This document shows positions 16,100-25,430 of a DNA stretch of 64,000 nt, piece by piece. The notes under the pieces were generated by a model. The model worked only from the letters and a program-made list of their open reading frames with translations, ran no database searches and was not told the DNA's origin. The DNA comes from Mycolicibacterium cosmeticum (lineage in GTDB: Bacteria > Actinomycetota > Actinomycetes > Mycobacteriales > Mycobacteriaceae): positions 930,001-994,000 of the forward strand of contig NZ_CCBB010000001.1 of assembly GCF_000613185.1 (NCBI RefSeq), read 5' to 3'. The position numbers and the translations under genes are program-made. How positions within the stretch are numbered: the stretch's first letter is position 1; the number at the start of each line of letters is the position of its first letter.

Positions 16100-17376
16100 G
16101 TGTCGAACTCGAGATGCAGGTCGATCAGGCCGCGCAGGATGAACGTCGGGATGTACCGGTAGTGACGGGCGTCGGCGGGACCGTGCTTGTCCTCCGCGAT
16201 CCGGATGTCGGTGGTCCGGTCGAGCAACCGCTCAAGGGCCACCTTGGTTTCCGCGCGAGCCAGCGGCGCGCCCGGGCAGCTGTGGATACCGCGCCCGAAC
16301 GCCAGGTGCTGGCGGGCGTTCTTGCGTGCCGGGTCGAAGGAGTCGGGATCATCGAACCGGCGCGGGTCCCGGTTGGCGGCGCCGTTGAGCACCATGACGG
16401 TGGTTCCCGAACCGAGTTCGGTGTCACCGACCGTGACCGGGCAGCGCGACAATCGGAAGTCACCCTTGACCGGGCTCTCGATGCGTAACGCCTCTTCGAT
16501 GAAATTCGGTATGAGGCCGCGGTCTTCCCGCAGCCGGGCTTGGATATCGGATCGCTCGGCGATGACCTTCAATGCCGTACCGAGCAACCGCACGGTGGTT
16601 TCCTGCCCCGCCGAGAAGACATTGGTGGCCACCCGGGCCACGTCCCCGACGTCGGGGATGGAGCCGTCCGGGAACGTGGCCTCGGCCATGCCGGTCAGCA
16701 CGTCGTCGCGCGGGTTGGCGCGCCGGTCCTGGATGTAGTCGGCGAAGATCCCGTACAGGAACTCCAGCGGGCTGTGCGCCAAGGCTTCGTCACCGGTTCC
16801 GCCGACGCCGCCGCCGGCATGGTTGCCGATGTTCTCGACGAACGAGTCCCGGTCTTCGTCGGGGATGCCGAGCAGGTCGGCGATCACCAAAAGGGTGAAC
16901 GGCCCGGCGAAGCCCTTGATGAATTCGCCCCGGCCGCCGTCGAGGAAGGTATCGAGCACCTCGTCGGCCAGCTTCCACATCGCGTCCTCGTTCTCCTTGA
17001 GGCGCTTGGGCGTGATCAGCCGCATCAACAGGGCACGGTGGTCGGTGTGCGTCGGCGGGTCCAGTGTCGGCAGCTGGTCGCTGAACGGCAGTTCGTCACG
17101 GTGCTTCTCGATGAGCGCGCTGACCTCGTCTTTGGACAGGCCCTCCAGCGGCACGGGGAACCCCGGGAACGGACCGGTGACCGACGTGACGGATGAGAAC
17201 GTGTCGGCATCGTTGTAGACCTGCACGGCCTCGTCCCAACCGGTCACCATGGTCACGCCGTACGGACCGTTCCGGTGCACGGGACAGCCGCCCCGCAGGG
17301 CCTCGAAGTAGGGGTAGGGATCCTCGACCAGCCGCGGGTCGCGGAAGAAGTCCAAGTCGGTCAAGCCGTCCGCCAT
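16096..17376 (-). CDS. Cytochrome P450
   Basis: 426 residues from ATG 17376; the frame stays open further upstream but that part crosses the operator. I-helix SAGQETTVRLLG (residues 255-266), K-helix E295-R298 in EEALRIESP, and the haem loop FGRGIHSCPGAPL with Cys367. It heads an operon with its own ferredoxin and a DUF1330 protein. Operator copy 3 lies 30 bases upstream, placing it in the putative GAGAAY regulon. Confidence 0.95.
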   Translation of the reverse strand: MADGLTDLDFFRDPRLVEDPYPYFEALRGGCPVHRNGPYGVTMVTGWDEAVQVYNDADTFSSVTSVTGPFPGFPVPLEGLSKDEVSALIEKHRDELPFSDQLPTLDPPTHTDHRALLMRLITPKRLKENEDAMWKLADEVLDTFLDGGRGEFIKGFAGPFTLLVIADLLGIPDEDRDSFVENIGNHAGGGVGGTGDEALAHSPLEFLYGIFADYIQDRRANPRDDVLTGMAEATFPDGSIPDVGDVARVATNVFSAGQETTVRLLGTALKVIAERSDIQARLREDRGLIPNFIEEALRIESPVKGDFRLSRCPVTVGDTELGSGTTVMVLNGAANRDPRRFDDPDSFDPARKNARQHLAFGRGIHSCPGAPLARAETKVALERLLDRTTDIRIAEDKHGPADARHYRYIPTFILRGLIDLHLEFDT

Positions 17377-17405
17377 CTGCGCTCCGTTTCGGCGATCTCT
17401 CTCGG

Positions 17406-17422
17406 AGAGAATCCAATTCTCA
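17406..17422. promoter_or_regulatory. Operator copy 3 of the GAGAAYNNNATTCTY family
   Basis: AGAGAATCCAATTCTCA: perfect 6-bp arms (GAGAAT and ATTCTC) around a 3-bp spacer. It is 30 bases upstream of the minus-strand P450 start. Confidence 0.68.
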
Positions 17423-17482
17423 TCTTTGGGTATCAGATTTCCACAACCGTCCTGGTCCGTCAACGGGCGGCGGCATTCCCCC

Positions 17483-17542
17483 GCGAGCAGACACAGGCTC
17501 CCGCGCTTCGGGGCCACTTTGCGGGAGTCTGTGTCTGCTCGC
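17483..17542. repeat. Large hairpin with 22-bp arms
   Basis: Arms 17483-17504 and 17521-17542 are reverse complements with one mismatch, around a 16-base loop. The outer arm starts GCGAGCAGACACAG. It lies between two divergent genes, so it is not an obvious terminator. It resembles dispersed GCGAGCAGAC-containing intergenic hairpins of mycobacteria. Confidence 0.75.
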
Positions 17543-17550
17543 CACGCAAA

Positions 17551-17568
17551 AGTTGACCCTGGTCAACT
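17551..17568. promoter_or_regulatory. Palindromic operator upstream of TetR 17595
   Basis: AGTTGACCCTGGTCAACT has perfect 8-bp arms with a 2-bp spacer. It covers the -35 area of the TetR promoter. The core TGACCNNGGTCA recurs at 17623. Confidence 0.62.
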
Positions 17569-17582
17569 CCACCTGCTGGCGA

Positions 17583-17588
17583 TATCGT
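17583..17588 (+). promoter_or_regulatory. -10 element, probable leaderless start of TetR 17595
   Basis: TATCGT ends 6 bases before the ATG at 17595, the spacing for transcription starting at the start codon. No ribosome-binding site is present upstream of this ATG, in agreement. Confidence 0.42.
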
Positions 17589-17594
17589 CGAGAA

Positions 17595-18242
17595 ATGGCA
17601 GCCGCTCCCCGCCCAGACACATCTGACCGCGGTCAGCGTCGCGCCTCCCTCGCCCAGGCCCGGTCGAAAGAGACCAGGCGCCTGCTCGTGCAGGCCGCGA
17701 TGGCGTTGTGGCGCACCAACGGTTACGCGAACACCACGGTGGCCGACATCTGTAAGGCGGCCGGGGTATCGAAGGCCCTGTTCTACTTCTACTTTCCCCG
17801 CAAAGAGGATGTGCTGTTCGAGGTCGGCGTCATGTCCACGCGGTCGGCGCAACGCGTCGTCGCCGGCATGCTCGACGACGACTACGACGTCGCGGCGGTC
17901 ATCACCGCGGCCCTGTCGGACCTGGAACGCTCCATGGCACGCAATCCGCGCGAGTTGGTCATCGAGACCATCCTCGAGGGGTACCGCCACGAACACCGGA
18001 TCCTGGCCACCGGTGAATCGCCCGACCTGGACAGCGGCATGTTCACCGCACTGTTCGAGCGTGCCACCGCCGACGGCAAGCTGCCGGCCGGCACCGATGT
18101 CCCCCACCTGGCGTACCTGGCGATGACGTTCGTCAGCGAGGGCGCCCGGCATTGGGCGGCCGGCTCCTTCGGGGACCGCTCGTTCGCCGACGTGGTCGCG
18201 GCGGACATCCTCACCCTGATCGCCGGATACCGGAGGAGTTAG
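17595..18242 (+). CDS. TetR-family transcriptional regulator
   Basis: 215 residues. The helix-turn-helix is at about residues 45-75 (TTVADICKAAGVSKALFYFYFPRKEDVL), followed by a helical ligand domain with no assigned ligand. It is the first gene of a plus-strand operon with an acyl-CoA dehydrogenase, a kinase-like protein and a quinone reductase. Two TGACCNNGGTCA palindromes, one over the promoter and one over codons 10-14, suggest autoregulation. Confidence 0.93.
   Translation: MAAAPRPDTSDRGQRRASLAQARSKETRRLLVQAAMALWRTNGYANTTVADICKAAGVSKALFYFYFPRKEDVLFEVGVMSTRSAQRVVAGMLDDDYDVAAVITAALSDLERSMARNPRELVIETILEGYRHEHRILATGESPDLDSGMFTALFERATADGKLPAGTDVPHLAYLAMTFVSEGARHWAAGSFGDRSFADVVAADILTLIAGYRRS
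17623..17636. promoter_or_regulatory. Second TGACCNNGGTCA palindrome, inside the TetR coding start
   Basis: CTGACCGCGGTCAG is a perfect 14-bp palindrome over codons 10-14 of the TetR gene. Its core matches the 17551 operator, with centres about 70 bases apart. Confidence 0.5.
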
Positions 18243-18244
18243 TC

Positions 18245-19552
18245 ATGGCATGGGATTTCGAGACCGACCCGCAGTTCCAGGAGTTACTGGACTGGGCCGA
18301 CGACTTCGTGCGTGCCGAAGTCGAGCCACTCGACCTGATCTGGCCGCACCTGCAGTTCACCCCACTCGATGACACCCGCCGCGCCGTGATCGACCCGCTC
18401 AAGGAACAGGTCAGGCGGAAGGGATTGTGGGCCACCCACCTCGGACCGGACCTCGGCGGCCAGGGTTACGGGCAACTGAAACTGGCTCTGCTGAACGAGA
18501 TCCTGGGCCGTTCGCAGTGGGCACCGATCATCTTCGGTTGTCAGGCGCCCGACACCGGTAACGCCGAGATCATCGCGCACTACGGCACGCCCGAGCAGAA
18601 GGAGCGCTACCTGCGCCCGCTGCTCGACGGCGAGGTGTTCTCCTGCTATTCGATGACCGAACCGCAGGGCGGTGCCGATCCGACGCAGTTCAAGACCTCC
18701 GCGGTGCGCGATTCGGATGGGGTCAGCTGGATCATCAACGGCCACAAGTTCTTCTCCTCGAACGCCTCCACCTCGTCGTTCCTCATCGTCATGGTGGTGA
18801 CGAACCCGGATGTCAGCCCGTATCAAGGCATGTCGATGTTCCTGGTACCCACCGACACGCCCGGGGTGCGGATCGAGCGCAACTGCGGCCTGTACGGCGA
18901 ATCCGACGGTCAGGGCTCGCATGCCCTCATCCACTACGACAATGTGCGCGTTCCGGATTCGGCGCTGCTCGGCGGTGAGGGTCAGGCCTTCGCCATCGCC
19001 CAGACGCGGCTGGGCGGTGGCCGCATCCACCACGCCATGCGCACCATCGGGCTCGCGCAGCGGGCGCTGGACATGATGTGCGAGCGCGCGCTCAGCCGCC
19101 ACACCGCCGGCAGCCTGCTGGCCGACAAGCAGGCCGTCCAGGGCTACATCGCCGACTCCTACGCCCAGCTCACGCAATTCCGGTTGCTGGTGCTGCACAC
19201 CGCCTGGGAGATCGACAAGTACAACGACTACAAGTTGGTGCGCAAGGACATCGCCGCGGTGAAGGCGGTGATGCCGACGGTGCTGCACGATATCGCCTGG
19301 CGGGCGATGCAGGTGCACGGCGCCCTCGGCGTGACCAACGAAATGCCGTTTCTCGGCATGGTCACCGGCGCGGCCGTGATGGGCCTGGCCGACGGGCCCA
19401 CCGAGGTGCACAAGACCACGGTGGCCAAACAGGTGCTGCGAGACTATTCTGCCAGCGACGACGTGTGGCCCACCGACTGGTTGCCGCGCAAACGTGCAGC
19501 GGCACAAGCGAAATACGCCGAATACCTGGACCTTGAGGTCGGCAACCTGTGA
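18245..19552 (+). CDS. Acyl-CoA dehydrogenase
   Basis: 435 residues, ATG at 18245 preceded by GGAGGAG. FAD and substrate motifs are clear: YSMTEPQGGADP in the middle domain, then WRAMQVHGALGVTNEMPF, and the catalytic Glu in MGLADGPTEVHKTTVAKQ. The relation is to ACAD10/11-type enzymes, which fits the phosphotransferase-like gene that overlaps its end. A homo-oligomer is likely because no ACAD partner is adjacent. Confidence 0.92.
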   Translation: MAWDFETDPQFQELLDWADDFVRAEVEPLDLIWPHLQFTPLDDTRRAVIDPLKEQVRRKGLWATHLGPDLGGQGYGQLKLALLNEILGRSQWAPIIFGCQAPDTGNAEIIAHYGTPEQKERYLRPLLDGEVFSCYSMTEPQGGADPTQFKTSAVRDSDGVSWIINGHKFFSSNASTSSFLIVMVVTNPDVSPYQGMSMFLVPTDTPGVRIERNCGLYGESDGQGSHALIHYDNVRVPDSALLGGEGQAFAIAQTRLGGGRIHHAMRTIGLAQRALDMMCERALSRHTAGSLLADKQAVQGYIADSYAQLTQFRLLVLHTAWEIDKYNDYKLVRKDIAAVKAVMPTVLHDIAWRAMQVHGALGVTNEMPFLGMVTGAAVMGLADGPTEVHKTTVAKQVLRDYSASDDVWPTDWLPRKRAAAQAKYAEYLDLEVGNL

Positions 19553-20568
19553 GCATCGACATCGACCGGCTGACCGCCTGGCTGGATGACAACGGCCATC
19601 CCGGCCGGGGCGAACCGGCCGAGGTCGACCTCCTGTCCGGTGGAACCCAGAACGTCATCTACCGGATCACCCGCGGCGAACATCAGTGCGTGCTGCGCAT
19701 GCCACCGGCGGGCGCTCCGGCCGACCGCGACAACGGGATCCTGCGCGAGTGGCGCATCATCGAGGCACTCGACGGGACCGACGTCCCGCACACCGCGGCC
19801 CTCGGGGTCTGTTCGGACGCAACCGTTCTGGGCCGGCCGTTCTACCTCATGGGATACGTCGACGGTTGGTCACCGATGGACTCACGGCACTGGCCGGAAC
19901 CGTTTCACTCCGATCACAGCCTGCGCCCCGCTCTGGCTTACCAACTGGCCGAAGGCATCGCGCTGCTCGCCCAAGTGGATTGGCGGGCCCGCGGCCTCGC
20001 TGATCTGGGCCGCCCCGATGGCTACCACGACCGCCAGGTCGCGCGCTGGACCGGTTTCTACGACCGGATCAAGAACCGCGAACTCGACGGGCTCGACGTC
20101 GCCACCGCATGGCTGCGCACCCATCGCCCGTTGGATTTCCTGCCCGGCCTGATGCACGGGGACTATCAGTTCGCCAATGTGATGTACCGGCACGGCGCAC
20201 CCGCCCGGCTGGCCGCCATCGTGGATTGGGAGATGGGCACCGTCGGCGACCCGAAACTGGACCTGGCGTGGATGGTGCAGGGCTGGCCGGCCGACACCCG
20301 CGCGCCCGAAGCCGCCGAGTCCGGGTATGTCGACATGCTGGACATGCCGTCGCAGGAGCAGGTGGTGGCGCACTACGCGCAGGTGTCCGGGCGTCAGGTC
20401 GACGACTTGGACTACTACCTGGTGTTGGCGAAGTGGAAGCTGGCGATCGTGCTGGAGCAGGGTTTCCAGCGCGCCGGCGATGACGAGAAGCTGCTGGCGT
20501 TCGGCCCGGTGGTGGCCGAGCTGATGCGCTCGGCCGCCGACCTCGCCGAGTCCAGTACCTACCGGTGA
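19549..20568 (+). CDS. Aminoglycoside phosphotransferase (APH)-fold kinase
   Basis: 339 residues, GTG start overlapping the ACAD stop (GTGA). The kinase-like motifs are GLMHGDYQFANVMY (catalytic loop, HGDxxxxN) and AAIVDWEMGTVGDP (metal-binding Asp). In mycobacteria such proteins sit beside ACADs much as the two parts of mammalian ACAD10/11 are fused, where they phosphorylate 4-hydroxyacyl-CoAs. A role in handling hydroxyacyl-CoA intermediates is therefore more likely than antibiotic resistance. Confidence 0.85.
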   Translation: MSIDIDRLTAWLDDNGHPGRGEPAEVDLLSGGTQNVIYRITRGEHQCVLRMPPAGAPADRDNGILREWRIIEALDGTDVPHTAALGVCSDATVLGRPFYLMGYVDGWSPMDSRHWPEPFHSDHSLRPALAYQLAEGIALLAQVDWRARGLADLGRPDGYHDRQVARWTGFYDRIKNRELDGLDVATAWLRTHRPLDFLPGLMHGDYQFANVMYRHGAPARLAAIVDWEMGTVGDPKLDLAWMVQGWPADTRAPEAAESGYVDMLDMPSQEQVVAHYAQVSGRQVDDLDYYLVLAKWKLAIVLEQGFQRAGDDEKLLAFGPVVAELMRSAADLAESSTYR

Positions 20569-21530
20569 GGGCGGCCGTCTGTCCGGCGTACGGGCCGCCG
20601 GAGGTGGTTCGGGTCGAGGACATACCCGACCCTGAGCTCGCCCCGGGCCAGATTCGGATCCAGGTCCACGCGGCAGCGGTCAACTTTCCCGACGTGCTGC
20701 TGGTCGCCGGCCGGTACCAGGTGCCGGTGCCACCGCCGTTCATCCCAGGCAGCGAGTGCGCGGGTGTGGTCACCGAGATGGCCGGCGACGTCACCGGTTT
20801 CACCATCGGTGACCGGGTCACCGGGACCTCGATGTCCGGTGCGTTCGCCGAACAGGTGTGCCTGCCGAGCACGGCCGTCACCCCGATCCCCGGCATGGTC
20901 GACGACCGCACGGCAGCCGCCTTCGGCGTCGCCCACCGCACGGCGTATCACGCGTTGCGGTCGGCGGCGCGGATCGGCCCCGGCGACGACGTCATCGTGC
21001 TGGGCGCGGGGGGCGGAGTCGGGCTGGCGGCCGTGCAACTGGCCACGGCGCTCGGGGCCCGCGTGATCGCGGTCGCATCGACGGACGAGAAGCTCTCTGT
21101 CGCAAGGAAACACGGTGCGCAGGCGGTCGTGAACCACCGCGCCGGCGACCTGCGGGCCGCATTGCGCGCGGTGATCCCCGATGGTGCGCACGCCGCGCTC
21201 GACCCCGTGGGCGGTGATCTGTCCGAGCCCACGCTGCGCGCGCTGCGCCGCGGCGGCCGGTACGTGACCATCGGCTTCGCCTCGGGAACCATTCCCCGCA
21301 TCCCGTTGAACCTCGTGCTGGTCAAAGGCATTGCGCTGCTCGGCTTTCAGTTCCAGGACGTGCCGGCCGACGAGTTCGCCCGCAACGAGGCCGAACTGGC
21401 GGAATGGCTGGCGCGGGGAACCGTCGCGCCGCACATCGGGGCGGTGTATCGGCTGGAGCAGATCGCCGCGGCGCTGCGCCACGTCGCCGACGGACTGGCC
21501 GTCGGCAAGGTGATCGTGCAGGTCGGCTGA
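20565..21530 (+). CDS. Zinc-free quinone oxidoreductase family (MDR superfamily)
   Basis: 321 residues, GTG start overlapping the kinase stop by 4 bases. GroES-like N-terminal half (HAAAVNFPDVLLVAGRYQ), then a Rossmann half with VIVLGAGGGVGLAAVQLA. The structural and catalytic zinc ligands of alcohol dehydrogenases are absent, as in NADPH:quinone reductases and enoyl reductases. It would reduce an enone or quinone. Last gene of the 17595 operon. Confidence 0.88.
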   Translation: MRAAVCPAYGPPEVVRVEDIPDPELAPGQIRIQVHAAAVNFPDVLLVAGRYQVPVPPPFIPGSECAGVVTEMAGDVTGFTIGDRVTGTSMSGAFAEQVCLPSTAVTPIPGMVDDRTAAAFGVAHRTAYHALRSAARIGPGDDVIVLGAGGGVGLAAVQLATALGARVIAVASTDEKLSVARKHGAQAVVNHRAGDLRAALRAVIPDGAHAALDPVGGDLSEPTLRALRRGGRYVTIGFASGTIPRIPLNLVLVKGIALLGFQFQDVPADEFARNEAELAEWLARGTVAPHIGAVYRLEQIAAALRHVADGLAVGKVIVQVG

Positions 21531-21546
21531 GGCCCGGCTCAACTCC

Positions 21547-21588
21547 GACCAGTCATGGTCGATAGATATGCCCACATAGTGATCTATG
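21547..21588. promoter_or_regulatory. Two palindromes upstream of the mmpS/mmpL operon
   Basis: GACCAGTCATGGTC (21547-21560, 5-bp arms, spacer 4) and CATAGTGATCTATG (21575-21588, 5-bp arms, spacer 4) lie in the 219-base gap before mmpS. They may be auxiliary operator sites. Confidence 0.35.
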
Positions 21589-21604
21589 GCACATTCTGAC
21601 CGTT

Positions 21605-21619
21605 TGACCAAAATGGTCA
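21605..21619. promoter_or_regulatory. Operator abutting the -10 of the mmpS/mmpL operon
   Basis: TGACCAAAATGGTCA has perfect 6-bp arms around AAA. It ends one base before TACGCT (21621-21626), a TANNNT -10 placed 7 bases before an ATG at 21634. A repressor bound here would block the promoter. Confidence 0.55.
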
Positions 21620-21633
21620 GTACGCTCCTAGCC

Positions 21634-21753
21634 ATGATCGGACAGCTGGTGCTGCACAGATCGATCGCACCCACTCACACCGAAGGACTTCAGATGATTG
21701 ACAGCGCCGGCTGGAACAGGACCAATATTCGCGACGCGGGGAGACGGCGATGA
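21634..21753 (+). CDS. Leader peptide (39 residues) coupled to mmpS
   Basis: The frame starts at ATG 21634, 7 bases after the -10 TACGCT, so its transcript would be leaderless. It ends in TGA at 21751-21753, overlapping the mmpS ATG at 21750 (ATGA). The peptide starts MIGQLVLHRS and ends NIRDAGRRR, with no recognisable domain. The positions suggest translation of the leader delivers ribosomes to mmpS. Whether the peptide has its own function is unknown. Confidence 0.45.
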   Translation: MIGQLVLHRSIAPTHTEGLQMIDSAGWNRTNIRDAGRRR

Positions 21754-22175
21754 CCAAGACCCTCAGCCGCGTCTGGTTACCCGCCCTCGTCGTCATCGCG
21801 GTGGTGCTAGGCGGCCTCACGGTGTCCCAACTGCGGTCGGTGTTCGGCTCGAACCCCGTCGTCGTGACCCCCAAGGGATCCGACAGTGCCGCCGATTTCA
21901 GCCCGAAGGTCGTCGTCTACGAAGTCTTCGGAACAGGCTCCAGCGCGGTGATCAACTATCTGGATCTCGACGGCAAGCCCCAGCGGGTACCGACGACGCC
22001 CTTGCCCTGGAGTGTGCGGTTGACGACCACGAACCCCTCCACAACTCCCAACATGCTGGCCCAGAGCGACGGCCAATCCATCAGCTGCCGGATCACGGTC
22101 GATGACGTGGTCAAAGACGAAAGGACGTCCACCGGCGTGCACGCCCAGACCTTCTGCTTGGTGAAATCCGCATGA
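21750..22175 (+). CDS. mmpS: MmpS-family membrane accessory protein
   Basis: 141 residues. One N-terminal transmembrane segment (about residues 8-30, [20 protein letters not shown]), then a periplasmic beta domain with two Cys (ISCRITV and QTFCLVKSA) likely in a disulphide. MmpS proteins support the MmpL transporter encoded next, whose start overlaps the mmpS stop by 4 bases. The exported lipid or siderophore cannot be inferred. Confidence 0.92.
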   Translation: MTKTLSRVWLPALVVIAVVLGGLTVSQLRSVFGSNPVVVTPKGSDSAADFSPKVVVYEVFGTGSSAVINYLDLDGKPQRVPTTPLPWSVRLTTTNPSTTPNMLAQSDGQSISCRITVDDVVKDERTSTGVHAQTFCLVKSA

Positions 22176-25069
22176 GCGCACCCGTAGACGACACCCCGAC
22201 CGAAGCGATCTCCGCCGCGCGCCACCGTGCCCATCCACGGATCCCGCGCTTCATCCGCACCTTTGCCATCCCGATCATCCTCGGCTGGATCGCGATCATC
22301 GCCGTGCTCAATACCGTTGTCCCCCAACTCGAAGAGGTGGGCAAATTGCGTGCGGTATCGATGAGCCCGAACGACGCGCCGTCGATGATCGCGACGAAAC
22401 ACGTCGGCGAGGTGTTCAAGGAGTACAAGACCAGCAGTTCGGTGATGATCGTGCTGGAGGGCGATCAACCGTTGGGAGCCGAGGCGCACGCCTACTACGA
22501 CACGATGGTTCGAGAACTGCGTGCCGACACCGAACACATCCAGCACGTCCAGGATTTCTGGGGTGACTCGTTCACCGCGGCCGCTGCCCAGAGCACCGAC
22601 AACAAGGCCGCCTACGTGCAGGTCTACATCGCCGGCGATCAGGGCGAGGCGCTGGCCAACGAATCGGTGGCCGCGGTCCGCAAGGTCGCCGCCGAAACAC
22701 CGGCGCCCCAAGGGGTGAAGGCCTACGTGACCGGACCGGCAGCCACCCAGGCCGACCAGAACATCGTCGGTGACGAGAGCATGAAGACCATCGAGCTGGT
22801 CACGTTCGGGGTCATCATCGTGATGCTGCTGATCGTGTACCGCTCCGTCGTCACCACGCTGATCGTGCTGGTGATGGTGGCAGTCGGACTGACAGGCGCC
22901 CGGGGCATCGTCGCATTCCTCGGCTATCACAACGTCTTCGGCCTGACGACCTTCTCGACGAACATGGTGGTGACCCTGGCCATCGCCGCGGCCACTGACT
23001 ACGGGATCTTCTTCATCGGCCGCTACCAGGAGGCGCGCCGTAGCGGCAAGGACCGCGAAGCGGCGTTCTACGACATGTATCACGGCACCGCACATGTCGT
23101 GCTGGCCTCCGGCCTGACCATCGCCGGCGCGACCTTCTGCCTGCACTTCACCCGGCTGCCCTACTTCCAGACCATGGGCATCCCACTGTCGATCGGCATG
23201 TCACTGGTCGTCGCCGCGGCCCTGACCCTGGGGCCGGCCCTCATCGCGGTGTGCAGCCGATTCGGCAACGTCCTGGAACCCAAGCGGCTCAAGAAAGCGC
23301 GGGGGTGGCGGCGCATCGGCACGGCCACCGTGCGCTGGCCGGGAGCGATCCTGATCGGTGCGGTCGTGGTGTCGCTGGTCGGCTTGCTCACCCTGCCCGG
23401 CTACCACACGACCTACAACGACCGCATCTACCTACCCGCCGACATCTCGGCGAACGTCGGATACGCCGCCGCGGACCGGCATTTCTCGCAGGCCAAGATG
23501 AATCCCGACCTGATGATGGTCGAAACCGACCACGATATGCGCAATCCCGCCGACTTCCTGGTCATCGACAAGATCGCCAAGGCACTGGCCCGGGTGCACG
23601 GAATCGCACAGGTGCAGACCATCACTCGCCCCAAAGGCGAGCCGATCGAGCACTCCACCATTGCCTACAGCGTCGGGCAGAGCGGCGTCGGGCAGATCAT
23701 GAACAACGACTACCAGCAGACGGTGATCGCCAACACCCTCAAGCAGGCCGACGAGATGCAGACCACGATCGACTCGATGGAGAAGATGCAGGCCATCACC
23801 GAGCAGCTGGCCGCTGTCACCAAAAGCATGGCCACCAAGATGGACACCACCTCGTTGGACATCCAGGATCTGCGCGACGACATGGCCGATTTCGACGACT
23901 TCTTCCGCCCCATCCGCAATTACCTGTACTGGGAACCGCATTGCTTCGACATCCCGATGTGCCAGTCGTTGCGGTCGGTCTTCGACGCCCTCGATGGCAT
24001 CAGCAAGATGTCAGACGATTTCCAGGGCCTGGTACCCGATATCCAGCGCATGGCCGACCTGATGCCACAGATGGTGGCAATCATGCCGCCGATGATCGCG
24101 TCGATGAAGAGTCAGAAACAGATCATGCTCAACCAGTACCAGGCCCAGAAGGCCCAACAGGACCAGACGCAGGCGCAGCAGAACAACAACACCGCCATGG
24201 GTGAGGCGTTCGACCAAGCGAAGAACGATGATTCGTTCTACCTGCCGCCGGAGGCCTTCCAGACCGACGACTTCAAACGCGGCATCAAGTTGTTCCTGTC
24301 CCCCGACGGTCACGCCGTGCGCTTCACCATCTTCCACCAGGGTGATCCGCTGACCGAGGAAGGCACCTCGCGCATCGAAGCGCTCAAGGTGGCGGCCGCC
24401 GACGCCATCAAGGGCACCCCTTTGGAGGGCTCCTCGGTCTATCTCGGGGGCAGCGCGGCCATGTACAAGGACATGCAGGAAGGGGCCAATTACGATCTGC
24501 TGATCGCCGCGGTCGCCGCCCTGATCCTGATCTTCCTCATCATGGCCGTCCTCACCCGCGCGATCGTGGCCGCGGCGGTGATCGTCGGCACCGTGGTGCT
24601 GAGCCTTGCCGCGTCCTTCGGGCTCTCGGTGTTGTTGTGGCAGCACATCGTCGGAATCCCGTTGCACTGGATGGTGCTGCCCATGTCGGTGATCGTGCTG
24701 TTGGCCGTCGGCGCGGACTACAACCTGTTGTTGGTGTCCCGCATCAAGGAGGAGATCCACGCCGGACTGAACACCGGCATCATCCGCGCCATGGTGGGCA
24801 CCGGCGCCGTCGTGACGGCTGCGGGCCTGGTGTTCGCGTTCACCATGGGTTCGATGGCGGTCAGCAGCCTGATCGTGATCGGCCAGGTCGGCACCACCAT
24901 CGGGCTGGGCCTGCTGTTCGACACCGTCGTGGTGCGCTCCCTGATGACGCCGGCGATCGCCGCTCTGCTGGGCAAGTGGTTCTGGTGGCCGCAACGGGTG
25001 CGCCAGCGCCCGGTCCCGTCGAATTGGCCGGCACCCATCCAGAAGTCACCCGAGGAGGCCCTGTCATGA
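22172..25069 (+). CDS. mmpL: MmpL-family RND transporter
   Basis: 965 residues. Topology is one transmembrane helix at about 30-50, a first periplasmic loop, helices clustered at about 205-385, a large second loop to about 770, and the final helices to about 930. The proton-relay Asp-Tyr pairs are present in both halves: D276-Y277 in [10 protein letters not shown] and D849-Y850 in VGADYNLLL. The second loop contains Met/Gln-rich coiled-coil-like helices (about 510-690). It exports a lipid or small molecule by proton motive force. Confidence 0.95.
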   Translation: MSAPVDDTPTEAISAARHRAHPRIPRFIRTFAIPIILGWIAIIAVLNTVVPQLEEVGKLRAVSMSPNDAPSMIATKHVGEVFKEYKTSSSVMIVLEGDQPLGAEAHAYYDTMVRELRADTEHIQHVQDFWGDSFTAAAAQSTDNKAAYVQVYIAGDQGEALANESVAAVRKVAAETPAPQGVKAYVTGPAATQADQNIVGDESMKTIELVTFGVIIVMLLIVYRSVVTTLIVLVMVAVGLTGARGIVAFLGYHNVFGLTTFSTNMVVTLAIAAATDYGIFFIGRYQEARRSGKDREAAFYDMYHGTAHVVLASGLTIAGATFCLHFTRLPYFQTMGIPLSIGMSLVVAAALTLGPALIAVCSRFGNVLEPKRLKKARGWRRIGTATVRWPGAILIGAVVVSLVGLLTLPGYHTTYNDRIYLPADISANVGYAAADRHFSQAKMNPDLMMVETDHDMRNPADFLVIDKIAKALARVHGIAQVQTITRPKGEPIEHSTIAYSVGQSGVGQIMNNDYQQTVIANTLKQADEMQTTIDSMEKMQAITEQLAAVTKSMATKMDTTSLDIQDLRDDMADFDDFFRPIRNYLYWEPHCFDIPMCQSLRSVFDALDGISKMSDDFQGLVPDIQRMADLMPQMVAIMPPMIASMKSQKQIMLNQYQAQKAQQDQTQAQQNNNTAMGEAFDQAKNDDSFYLPPEAFQTDDFKRGIKLFLSPDGHAVRFTIFHQGDPLTEEGTSRIEALKVAAADAIKGTPLEGSSVYLGGSAAMYKDMQEGANYDLLIAAVAALILIFLIMAVLTRAIVAAAVIVGTVVLSLAASFGLSVLLWQHIVGIPLHWMVLPMSVIVLLAVGADYNLLLVSRIKEEIHAGLNTGIIRAMVGTGAVVTAAGLVFAFTMGSMAVSSLIVIGQVGTTIGLGLLFDTVVVRSLMTPAIAALLGKWFWWPQRVRQRPVPSNWPAPIQKSPEEALS

Positions 25070-25416
25070 AGTTCGCCATCGGTATCGTGATCGCCTGCGC
25101 CGCAATCGGGTTGGCTGCTCCCGGGCAAGCCGACCCGTCCTTCGACCGGGATCCGGACACCAACTTCGCCCACGAGTTGCACACCTACGGCATCTACGGG
25201 CAGAAGGACTACAACGCCTGGATCGGCAAACTGGTCTGCAAACGGCTCTACAACAACGTCGACCACGACGCGTTCGCCTCGGCCACGTTCATCGGCGACA
25301 ACCTCGACCGACACAACACCACCCAACAGAACTGGCAGTTCCTCGGCGCCGCCCTGAACTACTACTGCCCGGAAAAACGCGTCATCCTCGACCAGGCCGC
25401 CGCCGCCCAGCACTGA
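25066..25416 (+). CDS. Secreted DUF732-like protein
   Basis: 116 residues, ATG overlapping the mmpL stop. Signal peptide about 1-22 ([22 protein letters not shown]). The mature part has a helical DUF732-like pattern with two Cys ([10 protein letters not shown] and LNYYCPEKR) that may be bonded. Such small secreted proteins commonly follow MmpL genes in mycobacteria and may help move cargo across the periplasm. The exact role is unknown. Confidence 0.78.
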   Translation: MKFAIGIVIACAAIGLAAPGQADPSFDRDPDTNFAHELHTYGIYGQKDYNAWIGKLVCKRLYNNVDHDAFASATFIGDNLDRHNTTQQNWQFLGAALNYYCPEKRVILDQAAAAQH

Positions 25417-25430
25417 ACCGGAGAAACACC

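Noticed and set aside
19549..20568. Aminoglycoside resistance gene
   Set aside because: APH fold only; the overlap with an ACAD gene points to acyl-CoA metabolism as in ACAD10/11.
21956..23146. 396-codon open frame opposite mmpL
   Set aside because: No family resemblance; His/Asp/Gln-rich antisense shadow of a well-supported MmpL.
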